Assembly (NCBI RefSeq): GCF_031119625.1 | Contig: NZ_JAVHZV010000010.1 | Coordinates: 186,001 to 250,000, forward strand | DNA: 64,000 bases | Reading direction: 5' to 3' | Source of the DNA: Pseudomonas sp. G34 | GTDB lineage: Bacteria; Pseudomonadota; Gammaproteobacteria; Pseudomonadales; Pseudomonadaceae | Part shown: positions 1-8,280 of the stretch, piece by piece | Numbering within the stretch: position 1 is the first letter of the stretch | Layout: each line of letters begins with the position of its first letter | The notes under the pieces: model-generated | Database searches by the model: none | Told to the model about the DNA's origin: nothing | Seen by the model: only the letters and a program-made list of their open reading frames with translations | Translations under genes and position numbers: made by a program

Positions 1-335
1 TGCTAGGCTGCGCCTACGCGCTGAAGGAAGAAACCCATGTGCGCGTCGACTTTCTGTCCTCACGCATGCCGCCAGCGGTGCAGCGGTGGTTCAACGCCGG
101 CTTCTACCTGCTGGTGCTGACACCGATCATCGGTGGCCTGACCTACGTTGCTGGCCGTCGCGCCTGGCATGCCTTTGTCAACGGCGAGGTCGAGCACGTC
201 AGTGCCTGGGCGCCGCTCATGTGGCCGTTCTACCTGGCTCTCGCGCTGGGCCTGGCGGGCCTGACCTATCAGCTCATCGTGGATGCCGCGTTGTTCATCG
301 GCAATCGCAAGCAGCCCGGCCACAAGGAACACTGA
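1..335 (+). CDS. dctQ: TRAP transporter small permease DctQ (5' truncated by the window edge)
   Basis: This is the C-terminal part of the small membrane subunit of a tripartite ATP-independent periplasmic (TRAP) transporter. The reading frame is open from base 3 and reads LGCAYALKEETHVRVDFL before the first possible internal start (GTG at 39). The motif 'KEETHVRVD' is typical of the DctQ cytoplasmic loop, so the true start lies upstream of the window. Two hydrophobic helices follow, near residues 30-50 and 75-95 of the visible part. It ends 3 bp before dctM, as expected for an operon in which DctQ and DctM form the permease. The solute-binding DctP should lie just upstream. The substrate cannot be read from this subunit, but the neighbouring dehydrogenase suggests a sugar acid or related carboxylate. 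Confidence 0.85.
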   Translation, partial: LGCAYALKEETHVRVDFLSSRMPPAVQRWFNAGFYLLVLTPIIGGLTYVAGRRAWHAFVNGEVEHVSAWAPLMWPFYLALALGLAGLTYQLIVDAALFIGNRKQPGHKEH

Positions 336-338
336 CCG

Positions 339-1649
339 ATGATGGAATCCATACCCCTGCTGATGTTCGCCCTGCTGTTCCTGTTGATATTCCTCGGTAT
401 CCCCGTGTCCTTTTCGTTGATCAGCGTGTCGTGCCTGTTCGGCCTGTTCCTGTTCGGCGACAACATCCTGCAGCAGATGTATGGCTCGCTGCTGCAGGCC
501 TCGACCAACTTCGCCCTATCGGCCATTCCGCTGTTTGTGCTGATGGGTGCGATCCTCGAACGCACCGGCCTGGCACAACGGCTGTTCAGCGCGATGCAGT
601 TATGGCTCGGCGGGTTTTCCGGTGGCCTGGCGATTTCCTCGATGTTGATGTGCGGCATCTTCGCTGCCAGTTCCGGTGTGGTTGGAGCAGTGGAAATCGT
701 CGTGGGCATGATGGCCATTCCGGCCATGTCCAAATACAACTACGACCGCGCACTCATCTCCGGCACCATCTGCGGCGGCGGCTCACTGGGCGCGATCATT
801 CCGCCCTCGGTGATCGTCGTGGTGTACGCGTCGATGGCGCAGCTGTCGATCGGCCAGCTGTTCGCTGCCACCCTGTTTCCCGGCCTGCTGATGCTCGGCC
901 TGTTCCTGCTCTACATCATCGTCATCTGCTGGTTGAAGCCTTCACTGGCACCTGCCGTGCCAGAGATGAAGGCCACGCCGCTGGGCGAAAAGCTGAAGAT
1001 CACCCTCAGTGCACTGATTCCGCCACTGCTGCTGATCGCCGCAGTGCTCGGCTCGATGCTCGCTGGTATCGCCTCGCCCACCGAGTCGGCTGCGGTGGGC
1101 GCCTTCGGTGCCGCGGTCCTGGCTATCTGGTTCCGCGAGTTGAGCATTCAGCGGCTGATCGAGGCGCTGGTTTCGACCATCAAGATCACCTCGATGATCA
1201 TGCTGATCGTTGCGGGGGGCATCATGTTCACTGCCATCTTCGCCGCCAGCGGTGGAGGCTGGATGATTGGCGAATTCATGGATGAGATGAATTTCAGCCC
1301 TTATGTACTCATCCTGATTCTCATGGCCATGGTGTTCTTCGCGGGTATGGTGCTGGACTGGATCTCTCTGGTGCTGATCTTCGTGCCGATCTTCACCCCA
1401 CTGGTGAAGGCTGCCGGCATCGACCCGGTCTGGTTTGCAGTGATGTTCATGGTAGTGGTGCAGACCTGCTACCTGACGCCGCCCCTGGCGCCCTCGGTGT
1501 TCTACCTCAAGTCCATTGCCCCGCCGGGTTACGGCTATGGCGTGATGTACCGTGGTGTACTGCCCTTCATCGCCATCCAGTTGCTGCTGTTCCTGCTGAT
1601 CCTGGCAATGCCAGGGATCGCAACGTGGCTGCCAAAGCAATTGTTCTAG
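339..1649 (+). CDS. dctM: TRAP transporter large permease DctM
   Basis: 436 aa, the usual length for the DctM subunit, which drives Na+-dependent uptake of carboxylates in the inner membrane. The protein is almost entirely hydrophobic, with about 11-12 predicted helices. It carries family hallmarks such as the loop 'GGGSLGAIIPPSV' near residue 150 and 'PTESAAVGAFGA' near residue 250. It begins ATGATGGAATCC, 3 bp after dctQ, so translation is probably coupled. It is followed after about 115 bp by a ketoglutarate-semialdehyde dehydrogenase with its own strong ribosome site. The pair probably belongs to one catabolic unit whose first genes are off the left edge. Confidence 0.9.
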   Translation: MMESIPLLMFALLFLLIFLGIPVSFSLISVSCLFGLFLFGDNILQQMYGSLLQASTNFALSAIPLFVLMGAILERTGLAQRLFSAMQLWLGGFSGGLAISSMLMCGIFAASSGVVGAVEIVVGMMAIPAMSKYNYDRALISGTICGGGSLGAIIPPSVIVVVYASMAQLSIGQLFAATLFPGLLMLGLFLLYIIVICWLKPSLAPAVPEMKATPLGEKLKITLSALIPPLLLIAAVLGSMLAGIASPTESAAVGAFGAAVLAIWFRELSIQRLIEALVSTIKITSMIMLIVAGGIMFTAIFAASGGGWMIGEFMDEMNFSPYVLILILMAMVFFAGMVLDWISLVLIFVPIFTPLVKAAGIDPVWFAVMFMVVVQTCYLTPPLAPSVFYLKSIAPPGYGYGVMYRGVLPFIAIQLLLFLLILAMPGIATWLPKQLF

Positions 1650-1765
1650 GTCTGTTGAATCAGCCCGTGAATCCGGGCTGATCCACGGCAGACTTGCGCA
1701 ACTGATCAGACATCGTACAATCAAAGCCTTTTCCGTACGTGTAAACGTCCCAACAGGAGCTAACA

Positions 1766-3346
1766 ATGCCCGCTACCATCGGCCACAACATCATCGGCGG
1801 CGCGTACAGCGCAGCCGGCTCCGTCGTTCACAAGAGTCATGACGCCAGCACTGGCGAAGCCCTGCCCCACGACTTCATCCAGGCCACGCCTGAGGAAGTC
1901 GACGCCGCCGCCAAAGCCGCCGCCGCCGCCTACCCGACCTACCGCAGCCTGCCGGCTGCAAAGCGCGCCGCGTTCCTCGATGCCATCGCCGACGAGCTGG
2001 ATGCCCTGGGCGACGAATTCGTCGCCACCGTATGCCGCGAAACCGCTCTGCCGAGCGCCCGTATCCAGGGTGAGCGCGGCCGTACCAGCGGCCAGATGCG
2101 CCTGTTTGCCAAGGTGCTGCGCCGTGGCGACTTCTACGGTGCGCGCATCGACCGTGCCCTGCCGGATCGCCAGCCGTTGCCGCGCCCGGATCTGCGCCAG
2201 TACCGCATCGGCCTCGGCCCGGTGGCCGTGTTTGGCGCCAGCAACTTCCCGCTGGCCTTCTCCACCGCCGGTGGTGACACCGCCGCCGCCCTCGCCGCTG
2301 GTTGCCCGGTGGTGTTCAAGGCCCACAGCGGCCACATGACCACCGCCGCCCACGTGGGTGAAGCCATCCTGCGCGCCGCCGAGAAAACCGCCATGCCCAA
2401 AGGCGTGTTCAACATGATCTACGGTGCCGGCGTTGGCGAGGCGCTGGTCAAGCACCCGGCCATCCAGGCCGTCGGTTTCACCGGCTCGCTGAAAGGCGGC
2501 CGCGCCCTGTGCGACATGGCCGCAGCGCGCCCGCAGCCGATCCCGGTATTCGCCGAGATGAGCAGCATCAACCCGGTCATCCTGCTGCCCGAGGCTGCCA
2601 AGGCCCGTGGCGAGAAAATCGCCGGCGAGCTGGCCGGTTCGGTGGTCATGGGCTGTGGCCAGTTCTGCACCAACCCGGGCCTGGTGATCGGTATCCGTTC
2701 GCCCGAGTTCAGCGCCTTCCTGGCAAGCTTCACCGCCAAGATGGCCGAGCAGCAGCCGCAGACCATGCTCAACGCCGGCACCCTGAAGAGCTACGTGAAA
2801 GGCCTGGACGCGCTCAACGCGCACTCCGGCATCACCCACCTGACCGGCGCCAAGCAAGAAGGCAACCAGGCGCGTCCGCAGCTGTTCAAGGCCGACGTCA
2901 GCCTGCTGCTGAATGGTGACGAGCTGCTGCAGGAAGAAGTCTTCGGCCCGACCACCATCGTCGTCGAAGTGGCTGACAAGGCCGAGCTGCTCAAGGCCAT
3001 CAACGGCCTGCACGGTCAGCTGACCGCCACCCTGCTCACCGAGCCGGGCGACCTGGCCGGTAGCGAAGAGCTGTTCGCACTGCTCGAGCAGAAAGTTGGC
3101 CGTGTGCTGTTCAACGGCTACCCGACTGGCGTGGAAGTCTGCGACGCCATGGTTCATGGCGGCCCGTACCCGGCGACCTCCGACGCCCGTGGCACCTCGG
3201 TCGGCACCCTGGCCATCGACCGCTTCCTGCGCCCGGTGTGCTACCAGAACTGCCCGGACGCCCTGCTGCCCGACGCGTTGAAGAACGCCAACCCGCTGGG
3301 CATCGCCCGCCTGGTAGATGGCGCCAGCAGCCGCGACGCGCTGTAA
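1766..3346 (+). CDS. 2-oxoglutarate semialdehyde (2,5-dioxovalerate) dehydrogenase, NADP-dependent
   Basis: 526 aa aldehyde dehydrogenase superfamily enzyme. It matches the ~525-aa KGSADH class that oxidises 2-oxoglutarate semialdehyde to 2-oxoglutarate, the last step of glucarate/galactarate, L-arabinose or hydroxyproline breakdown. Visible motifs: the cofactor loop 'FGASNFPLAFSTAGGDTAAA' (~residues 153-172), 'FTGSLKGGRAL', catalytic Glu in 'AEMSSINP' (~264) and catalytic Cys in 'GQFCTNPGL' (~301). A good ribosome site (AGGAG at 1756-1760) precedes the ATG at 1766. Lying downstream of a TRAP permease, it probably processes the imported substrate. Codon use is like that of its neighbours. The assignment to this subclass rests on length and motif flavour; a different aldehyde substrate is possible. 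Confidence 0.85.
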   Translation: MPATIGHNIIGGAYSAAGSVVHKSHDASTGEALPHDFIQATPEEVDAAAKAAAAAYPTYRSLPAAKRAAFLDAIADELDALGDEFVATVCRETALPSARIQGERGRTSGQMRLFAKVLRRGDFYGARIDRALPDRQPLPRPDLRQYRIGLGPVAVFGASNFPLAFSTAGGDTAAALAAGCPVVFKAHSGHMTTAAHVGEAILRAAEKTAMPKGVFNMIYGAGVGEALVKHPAIQAVGFTGSLKGGRALCDMAAARPQPIPVFAEMSSINPVILLPEAAKARGEKIAGELAGSVVMGCGQFCTNPGLVIGIRSPEFSAFLASFTAKMAEQQPQTMLNAGTLKSYVKGLDALNAHSGITHLTGAKQEGNQARPQLFKADVSLLLNGDELLQEEVFGPTTIVVEVADKAELLKAINGLHGQLTATLLTEPGDLAGSEELFALLEQKVGRVLFNGYPTGVEVCDAMVHGGPYPATSDARGTSVGTLAIDRFLRPVCYQNCPDALLPDALKNANPLGIARLVDGASSRDAL

Positions 3347-3370
3347 GCGCCCGCTAGGTTGCAGCGAGAA

Positions 3371-3397
3371 AGCCGACCTCCGGGTCGGCTTTTTGTG
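3371..3397 (+). terminator. Rho-independent terminator after the semialdehyde dehydrogenase gene
   Basis: The inverted repeat AGCCGACC / GGTCGGCT has a 3-4-nt loop and is followed by TTTTTG, 24 bp after the dehydrogenase stop codon. This is a typical intrinsic terminator and probably ends the TRAP-dehydrogenase transcript. Confidence 0.85.
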
Positions 3398-3407
3398 GGC
3401 GGCGTTC

Positions 3408-3600
3408 TCCCGGGTGTCGCTGCGCTCGACCCGGGCTAAGGTGCTCTTGTGGGAGCGGCCATGCCCGCGATTCGCGCGCATGGCGCGCTCCCACAAAGGC
3501 GTGATGGCACTTACTACCTGCGCTATCCCTTCAACCCGATGCCTCGCTAATCCCCGCCCCAGCCAGCCCGTAGGGTGGATAACGCGAAGCTTATCCACCG
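3408..3600. repeat. Cluster of Pseudomonas intergenic repeats (REP-like and TTATCCACC hairpin)
   Basis: Three repeat types sit in a row in this gene-free stretch. First, 3408-3438 (CCCGGGTGTCGCTGCGCTCG...) is a copy of one arm of the long inverted repeat at 10536-10607. Second, 3447-3496 is a REP-like palindrome, with arms CTTGTGGGAGC / GCTCCCACAA around an imperfect ATGCCCGCG...CGCGCATGG core. Third, 3574-3599 is a hairpin GGTGGATAA / TTATCCACC. These look like dispersed non-coding Pseudomonas repeats. The remainder, up to the MFS gene at 3771, shows no convincing coding or regulatory signal beyond a TTATCCACA box near 3699. Confidence 0.7.
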
Positions 3601-3770
3601 CAGTCTCAGCACCCAAGCCGGCTCCATGGCCTGCAACTGTCGCTCACGACTACTCCCAGGTCGCACTCGAATCCCGCCACAGCCGGCCAGCCACGTAGGT
3701 TATCCACAGATGGACGCCAAGGCCGAGGCCAGGCGCGTCCGCACGTTGGAGTAATCGCGCGGAGGCCGCC

Positions 3771-5087
3771 ATGAGCGTCACGACTTATCCACAATCGGCT
3801 GTGCCGGTCGATCTGCGTACCTTGCGCAAGGTGATCGCCGCCTCGGCCATCGGCAACTTCGTCGAATGGTTCGACTTCGCGGTCTACGGCTTTCTCGCCG
3901 TGACCATCGCCTCGCTGTTCTTCCCACCCGGCAACCCGACCCTGGCGCTGCTGCAAACCTTCGCGGTGTTCGCCGTGTCCTTCGCCCTGCGCCCGCTGGG
4001 CGGCATCGTCTTCGGCATTCTCGGTGACCGTATCGGCCGCAAGCGTGTGCTGTCGATCACCGTGCTGTTGATGGCCGGCGCCACCACCCTGATCGGCCTG
4101 CTGCCCACCTACGCCAGCATCGGCCTGGTCGCCCCGCTGCTGCTGGCCCTGGCGCGCTGCCTGCAAGGCTTCTCCGCCGGTGGTGAATACGCCGGTGCCT
4201 GCGCCTTCGTGATGGAGCATGCACCCACCGAGCAGAAGGCCCGCTATGGCAGCTTCGTGCCGGTGTCCACCTTCGCGGCCTTCGCCTGCGCAGCCGGGCT
4301 GGTGTTCGGCATGGGCTTCTGGCTGGACGAAGCGCAGATGCAGGCCTGGGGCTGGCGCGTGCCGTTCCTGATCGCCGCACCGCTGGGCCTGGTCGGCCTG
4401 TACATGCGCCTGCGCCTGGACGAGTCGCCGGCCTTCCAGGCCCTGGCGGCACAAGCCCACCCCGAACATTCGCCGCTGCGCGAAACCCTGCGCGAACACG
4501 GCGCCACCGTGCTGTGCCTGTCGGCGTTCATCTCCGCCACGGCGCTGTCGTTCTACATGTTCACCACCTACCTGACCACCTACATGCAGGTGGTCGGTGG
4601 CGCGGCACGGCCGACGGCCCTGCTCGCCAGCCTGATGGCATTGCTGTTCGCCGCGTTGCTGTGCCCCTTCGTGGGCCGCTATTCGGATCGCGTCGGCCGC
4701 CGGCGCACCATCCTGACTGCCGGCATCGCGCTGATCGTCGCGGTGTATCCAGCCTTCACCCTGGCCGCTTCGGGCACCCTGCTGGCTTCTGCCATAGGCG
4801 CCATGTTGCTGGCCGTCGGCGCGGTGATCTGCGGCGTGGTGACAGCGGTGCTGCTCTCCGAGCAATTCCCCACCCGGGTGCGCTACACCGCCTCGGCGTT
4901 CACCTACAACCTGGCCTACACGGTGTTCGGCGGCACCGCGCCGCTGGTCGCCACCTGGCTGATCGAGGCGACCGGCAACCGCATGTCGCCGGCCTACTAC
5001 CTGATCGCCATCGCCCTGCTGGCCCTGGCCGGCGGCCTGTCGCTGCCGGAGTCGTCGAAGCGCTCGCTGGATGAGCCGATGACCTGA
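3771..5087 (+). CDS. MFS transporter, metabolite:H+ symporter (MHS) family
   Basis: 438 aa with about 12 predicted membrane helices. It belongs to the ProP/KgtP/ShiA-like MHS branch of the major facilitator superfamily. Supporting motifs are the N-terminal 'IGNFVEWFDFAVYGF' (residues ~29-43), the signature loop 'GDRIGRKR' (~85-92) and 'RCLQGFSAGGEYAGA' (~127-141), where MHS proteins carry the charged substrate/proton-binding helix. The start ATG has GGAGG 5 bp upstream. Known members take up proline/betaine, 2-oxoglutarate, citrate or shikimate; the substrate here is not identifiable from sequence. Proximity to the dehydrogenase that yields 2-oxoglutarate makes a carboxylate plausible. It is convergent with the LRR-kinase gene. 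Confidence 0.85.
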   Translation: MSVTTYPQSAVPVDLRTLRKVIAASAIGNFVEWFDFAVYGFLAVTIASLFFPPGNPTLALLQTFAVFAVSFALRPLGGIVFGILGDRIGRKRVLSITVLLMAGATTLIGLLPTYASIGLVAPLLLALARCLQGFSAGGEYAGACAFVMEHAPTEQKARYGSFVPVSTFAAFACAAGLVFGMGFWLDEAQMQAWGWRVPFLIAAPLGLVGLYMRLRLDESPAFQALAAQAHPEHSPLRETLREHGATVLCLSAFISATALSFYMFTTYLTTYMQVVGGAARPTALLASLMALLFAALLCPFVGRYSDRVGRRRTILTAGIALIVAVYPAFTLAASGTLLASAIGAMLLAVGAVICGVVTAVLLSEQFPTRVRYTASAFTYNLAYTVFGGTAPLVATWLIEATGNRMSPAYYLIAIALLALAGGLSLPESSKRSLDEPMT

Positions 5088-5095
5088 CCGTCGGG

Positions 5096-6406
5096 TTACT
5101 CGTTTAGGCGCAGCGCTGCCAAGGTGCTGACGATCTCGTCGAAGCCCGGGCGGGCGCCAACCTCCGGTTGCTGGCAACGCCGCACCAGCTCGGCCAACTG
5201 CGCGGCATGCTCGCCCGGCACCTCGCAGCGCTGTAGCAACTCCTCGAGCAGGATGCCAAACGCGCGCACCTCGATACGTTGCAGCAACCCCTGCTGAGAT
5301 GGCGCGTCAGCGGGCAGGAAGGACGCCGCGCCAAAGTCGCCAAGCAGCGCATGGCCGATGTCGTCGATCAGGATGTTATGGCCATACAGGTCGCCGTGGG
5401 TCACGCCACGGGCGTGCAGGTGGCGCAGCGCCGAGGCGATCCCGCTGGCCACCCGCAGGGCCTGGTCGAACGGCAGGCGCCAGTCGCTCGGGTAGCTATC
5501 GCGGCTGCAGCTTTGCAGGCTCGGCGGCCCGGCCAGGATGCCGAAGCGCGGCTCGACCAGGCTCAGCAGCAAGCCCTGCTGACCCTGCGGGTGCTCGACC
5601 ACGCGACCAATCGCGCCGATCAGGTTGGCATGCTGCCCCACGGTCAGGCACGCGGCCATTTCGCTCTGCGGCGTGCCATCGCTGGTCATCTGCCCCTTGA
5701 ACAGCTTCAGGGCCACGGCCTCGCGCTGGCCATCGGCCCGCTGCCAATCCGCGCGGTGAATGATCCCGGACGCGCCCTGCCCCAGCACCTCACCGATTTG
5801 CAGATCGGCCCAGCGCACGTCAGGCGTGCCCGACGCGGGCGCGTCAACCTCGAACGGGTTTCCCCCATGGGCCAGCCACGCCAGGCTGGGCAGTTGCAGC
5901 AGGAACTCCGGCAAGGCGGCTAGCTGATTGGCAGCGATGCGCAGCAGCTCCAGCTTGTGCAGTCGCGCCAGGCTCGCCGGCAACTCACGCAAGCGATTAC
6001 CGGCGAGCATCAGCTTCTGCAGATCAGTGCAGTCACCCAGCTCGTCGGGCAGGGTTCCCAGGCAGTTGTCGGTCAGGATCAACCAGCGCAGGCGCGGCGG
6101 CAGCGCCCTGGCAGACAGCTCGCGGATGCGGTTGGACTTGAAGCCGACCATGCGCAGCGACTGGCAGCGGCCCACCGACTCCGGCACATGCTCGAAATTG
6201 TTGTTCGAGCAGAACAGCACCTGCAGCCGATGCAACCGGTGCAAGTCCTGCGGCAGGTCACTCAACTGGTTGCCACTCAGGTTGAGCACCTCCAGGCTGT
6301 CGGCCAGGTCGAATATTTCCTCGGGAAACTGCGTGAGCGACGCGGACAGATCGAGGCGGCTGATGCCCTTGAGCTGGCCGGCGCGCAATTGGTCGAGGGT
6401 GTGCAT
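5096..6406 (-). CDS. Leucine-rich repeat protein with C-terminal protein kinase domain
   Basis: 436 aa with two parts. Residues ~15-195 are leucine-rich repeats (repeated LxxLxLxxNxLxxLP, e.g. 'LEVLNLSGNQLSDLPQDL'). Residues ~203-430 form a eukaryotic-type protein kinase fold. Kinase elements are visible: glycine loop GQGASG (209-214), 'VALKLF' with the ATP-binding Lys234, Glu249 in the C-helix, catalytic loop 'HGDLYGHN' (337-344; HGD instead of HRD) and 'GDFGAAS' (356-362). It has no signal peptide or membrane helix, so a cytoplasmic location is likely. It lies 67 bp downstream of the chelatase VWA frame on the same strand and may be cotranscribed. Such LRR-kinases are known in pseudomonads, but I know of no established substrate. 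No clear ribosome site precedes the ATG. Confidence 0.85.
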   Translation of the reverse strand: MHTLDQLRAGQLKGISRLDLSASLTQFPEEIFDLADSLEVLNLSGNQLSDLPQDLHRLHRLQVLFCSNNNFEHVPESVGRCQSLRMVGFKSNRIRELSARALPPRLRWLILTDNCLGTLPDELGDCTDLQKLMLAGNRLRELPASLARLHKLELLRIAANQLAALPEFLLQLPSLAWLAHGGNPFEVDAPASGTPDVRWADLQIGEVLGQGASGIIHRADWQRADGQREAVALKLFKGQMTSDGTPQSEMAACLTVGQHANLIGAIGRVVEHPQGQQGLLLSLVEPRFGILAGPPSLQSCSRDSYPSDWRLPFDQALRVASGIASALRHLHARGVTHGDLYGHNILIDDIGHALLGDFGAASFLPADAPSQQGLLQRIEVRAFGILLEELLQRCEVPGEHAAQLAELVRRCQQPEVGARPGFDEIVSTLAALRLNE

Positions 6407-6473
6407 CGAGGAAAGGCCCTGTAACTGAGTGAGCCCAGCAGTCTACGTCAACGCCTTGTCGGCGAGGAAACGC

Positions 6474-7154
6474 TCAGCGCCGCGATGGTTGGGGCAGCGC
6501 ATCGATATGCTGGTAGTCCGCACCGAGCTCGTCCGCCAGCTGCACGGCGCGCCCCAGGCGGATCGGCGCGCATTCGATATCCACCAGGGTCGCCGGGCAC
6601 GGGCTGGTGGGGAGCGTTGGCCATTCGCGCAGGCGCCCGTCGGTAATCACCAGCAGGCGTTGCTGCTCCCCAGGTTTGAGGCGCTGGCGACGCTGCAGCC
6701 AGTCGTGGGCCTGCTGCAAGGCGGGGATCAACGGGCTGCCACCGCCAGCGCCGAGTTCGCGCAACCACTGCTGCAGCGCGCCGGATGCCTTTTGGCCCTG
6801 CCAGTGCCACTGCGGCTGGGCGCCATGGGCGTCGAGTACGGCGATACGCGCACGGTCCCGATAAGCACGCTCGAACAGTTCGGCGAGCAAGCCCTTGGCC
6901 TTGCTCAAGGCGCCATGGCGGCGGGTCGAGGCCGAAGCGTCGACGACGATCAGCCACAGCTGGGTGGGTGCGTTGCTGCGCGGCCGGCGCTGCAGATCGG
7001 CGCGGCGCCTGGGTTTGCCTTGCAGCAAGGTGGCGAGCCAATCGATGGCCCCGCTGTCGCCCGAGCGCCTGGCACCGCTGTGCCCGCCTGAGTGTTTGCC
7101 TGGTGTGGGTCTGGCATCCGTCCCCGCCTTGGCGCGCGGGGGAATGCCTAGGGC
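6474..7154 (-). CDS. chlD: ChlD-type VWA domain segment, probably expressed by -1 frameshift from the upstream AAA+ ORF
   Basis: This frame encodes ~226 aa: a basic, Gly/Pro-rich linker, then a von Willebrand A domain with the MIDAS motif 'VDASAST' (DxSxS) and a later 'ITDGRLREW'. It resembles the C-terminal half of magnesium chelatase subunit D. No ATG or GTG exists between the in-frame stop just upstream and the domain; the only normal alternative is a TTG at 7028 without a ribosome site, which would drop the linker. The frame is -1 relative to the AAA+ gene and is entered exactly at an A AAA AAG heptamer. The likely product is therefore a 561-aa fusion (335 + 226 aa), matching a ChlD layout of AAA+, acidic/Pro linker and VWA. 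Its metal-chelatase role would be with CobN, encoded at 12860-16588. Confidence 0.8.
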   Translation of the reverse strand, partial: ALGIPPRAKAGTDARPTPGKHSGGHSGARRSGDSGAIDWLATLLQGKPRRRADLQRRPRSNAPTQLWLIVVDASASTRRHGALSKAKGLLAELFERAYRDRARIAVLDAHGAQPQWHWQGQKASGALQQWLRELGAGGGSPLIPALQQAHDWLQRRQRLKPGEQQRLLVITDGRLREWPTLPTSPCPATLVDIECAPIRLGRAVQLADELGADYQHIDALPQPSRR

Positions 7155-7160
7155 TTTTTT
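7122..7160 (-). promoter_or_regulatory. Programmed -1 ribosomal frameshift site (slippery heptamer plus downstream stem)
   Basis: On the minus strand the zero frame reads CGC TGG GCA AAA AAG CCC TAG, so a canonical X XXY YYZ heptamer A AAA AAG (7160-7154) lies one sense codon before the stop. After a -1 slip, translation continues as GCC CTA GGC ATT into the VWA frame. Twelve nt downstream of the heptamer a GC-only stem can form (GCGGGG at 7136-7141 on the plus strand pairing with CCCCGC at 7122-7127, 8-nt loop). The flanks GGGC/GCCC could also pair around the A-run. An upstream Shine-Dalgarno-like stimulator is weak. The same heptamer is used in E. coli dnaX. Confidence 0.75.
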
Positions 7161-8158
7161 GCCCAGCGCGGCGGCTCACGGCGCTCGCCGGTAGTTTGCG
7201 CTTGCGCCGGCAGCTCGCCCCAATGGCCCTCGCCTGCTGCTGGCTGTTCGCTCGGCGCCTGAGGCGGCGGGCTGGCCGGCGGTTGCGCCTGCTGCTGCTG
7301 CGGCGGCGTGTGGCGCCGCCGATGGCGCAGCACGAAGTCGGCCACGGCCTCGATATCCTCCTCGCTGATGGCTTCAGCGCCGCGCCAGGCGGCATGGGCA
7401 CGGGCGGCGCGCAGCCAGACGAGGTCAGCGCGCAGGCCATCGACACCGGCCTCGAAGCAGCGCCCGGTGATCGCCTCCAGCGCCCTGTCATCGAGAGGGA
7501 TACTCGCCACCCGGGCACGCGCCTGCACACAGCGCTCGGCCAATGCCTGCTGCTGCCCAGCCCAGGTGGCGATAAAGCCTTGCGGGTCGGCATCGAAGGC
7601 CAGGCGACGACGGACGATCTCGGCCCGCGCGCCCGGCTGCGGCTGGCCATCCAGCGCCAGGTTGAGACCGAAGCGGTCGAGCAGTTGCGGGCGCAGTTCA
7701 CCCTCTTCTGCATTCATGGTGCCGATCAGAATGAAGCGCGCATCGTGGCGGTGGGAGATGCCATCGCGCTCGACATGGTTGACGCCGCTGGCCGCCGCAT
7801 CGAGCAGCAGGTCGACCAGGTGATCGGGCAGCAGATTGACCTCATCGACGTACAGCACGCCGCCATCGGCCTTGCTCAGCAGCCCGGGCGAGAACTGCGC
7901 ACGGCTCTCACCCAGTGCGGCGTCCAGGTCGAGCGTACCGACGATGCGCTCTTCACTGGCGCCCAGCGGCAGGGTGACGAAAACGCCGCTTTCCAGCAGC
8001 GCGGCCAGGCCGCGCGCCAGGGTCGATTTGGCCATGCCGCGCGGGCCTTCGATCAGCACGCCGCCAATCGCCGGATCGACCGCCACCAGGCACAGCGCCA
8101 GCTTCAGCGCGTCGGCGCCGACCACGGCGGCAAGGGGGAAGTGGGCGTTATCGGTCAT
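7148..8158 (-). CDS. chlD: ChlI-like AAA+ ATPase; zero-frame product of a ChlI/ChlD chelatase gene
   Basis: 336 aa AAA+ ATPase of the magnesium/cobalt chelatase family. Motifs: Walker A 'GPRGMAKST' (~39-47), Walker B '[10 protein letters not shown]' (~99-108), the following '[18 protein letters not shown]', and the arginine-finger region '[10 protein letters not shown]'. It provides ATP-driven remodelling for metal insertion into a tetrapyrrole. Normal termination gives the small ChlI-like subunit with a Pro/Gln-rich tail. A -1 shift at the A AAA AAG site in the last codons would give a longer ChlD-like subunit. Work by Antonov and colleagues on chlD genes in cobalamin producers describes this dual-product arrangement. 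The start ATG (8158) has only a weak ribosome site. Divergent from the LOG-family gene. Confidence 0.88.
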   Translation of the reverse strand: MTDNAHFPLAAVVGADALKLALCLVAVDPAIGGVLIEGPRGMAKSTLARGLAALLESGVFVTLPLGASEERIVGTLDLDAALGESRAQFSPGLLSKADGGVLYVDEVNLLPDHLVDLLLDAAASGVNHVERDGISHRHDARFILIGTMNAEEGELRPQLLDRFGLNLALDGQPQPGARAEIVRRRLAFDADPQGFIATWAGQQQALAERCVQARARVASIPLDDRALEAITGRCFEAGVDGLRADLVWLRAARAHAAWRGAEAISEEDIEAVADFVLRHRRRHTPPQQQQAQPPASPPPQAPSEQPAAGEGHWGELPAQAQTTGERREPPRWAKKP

Positions 8159-8280
8159 GGCGCAATCCGGCTGGGCAAAGCCGCCATTGTAGCAGCGGGC
8201 GGTCGAATCCCACCCCGCTGTTCTGCTATGGTCGGCGGTTTAGCGATGCTGTCGCGTGCGATTCATCCAGGGAGACTCAG

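Noticed and set aside
1760..3616. 618-codon minus-strand ORF opposite the semialdehyde dehydrogenase
   Set aside because: Same kind of shadow; the plus-strand frame has all ALDH motifs.
7028..7030. TTG as an independent start for the VWA protein
   Set aside because: No ribosome site, and it would remove the linker that continues in frame from the slippery site; the -1 frameshift explains the layout better.
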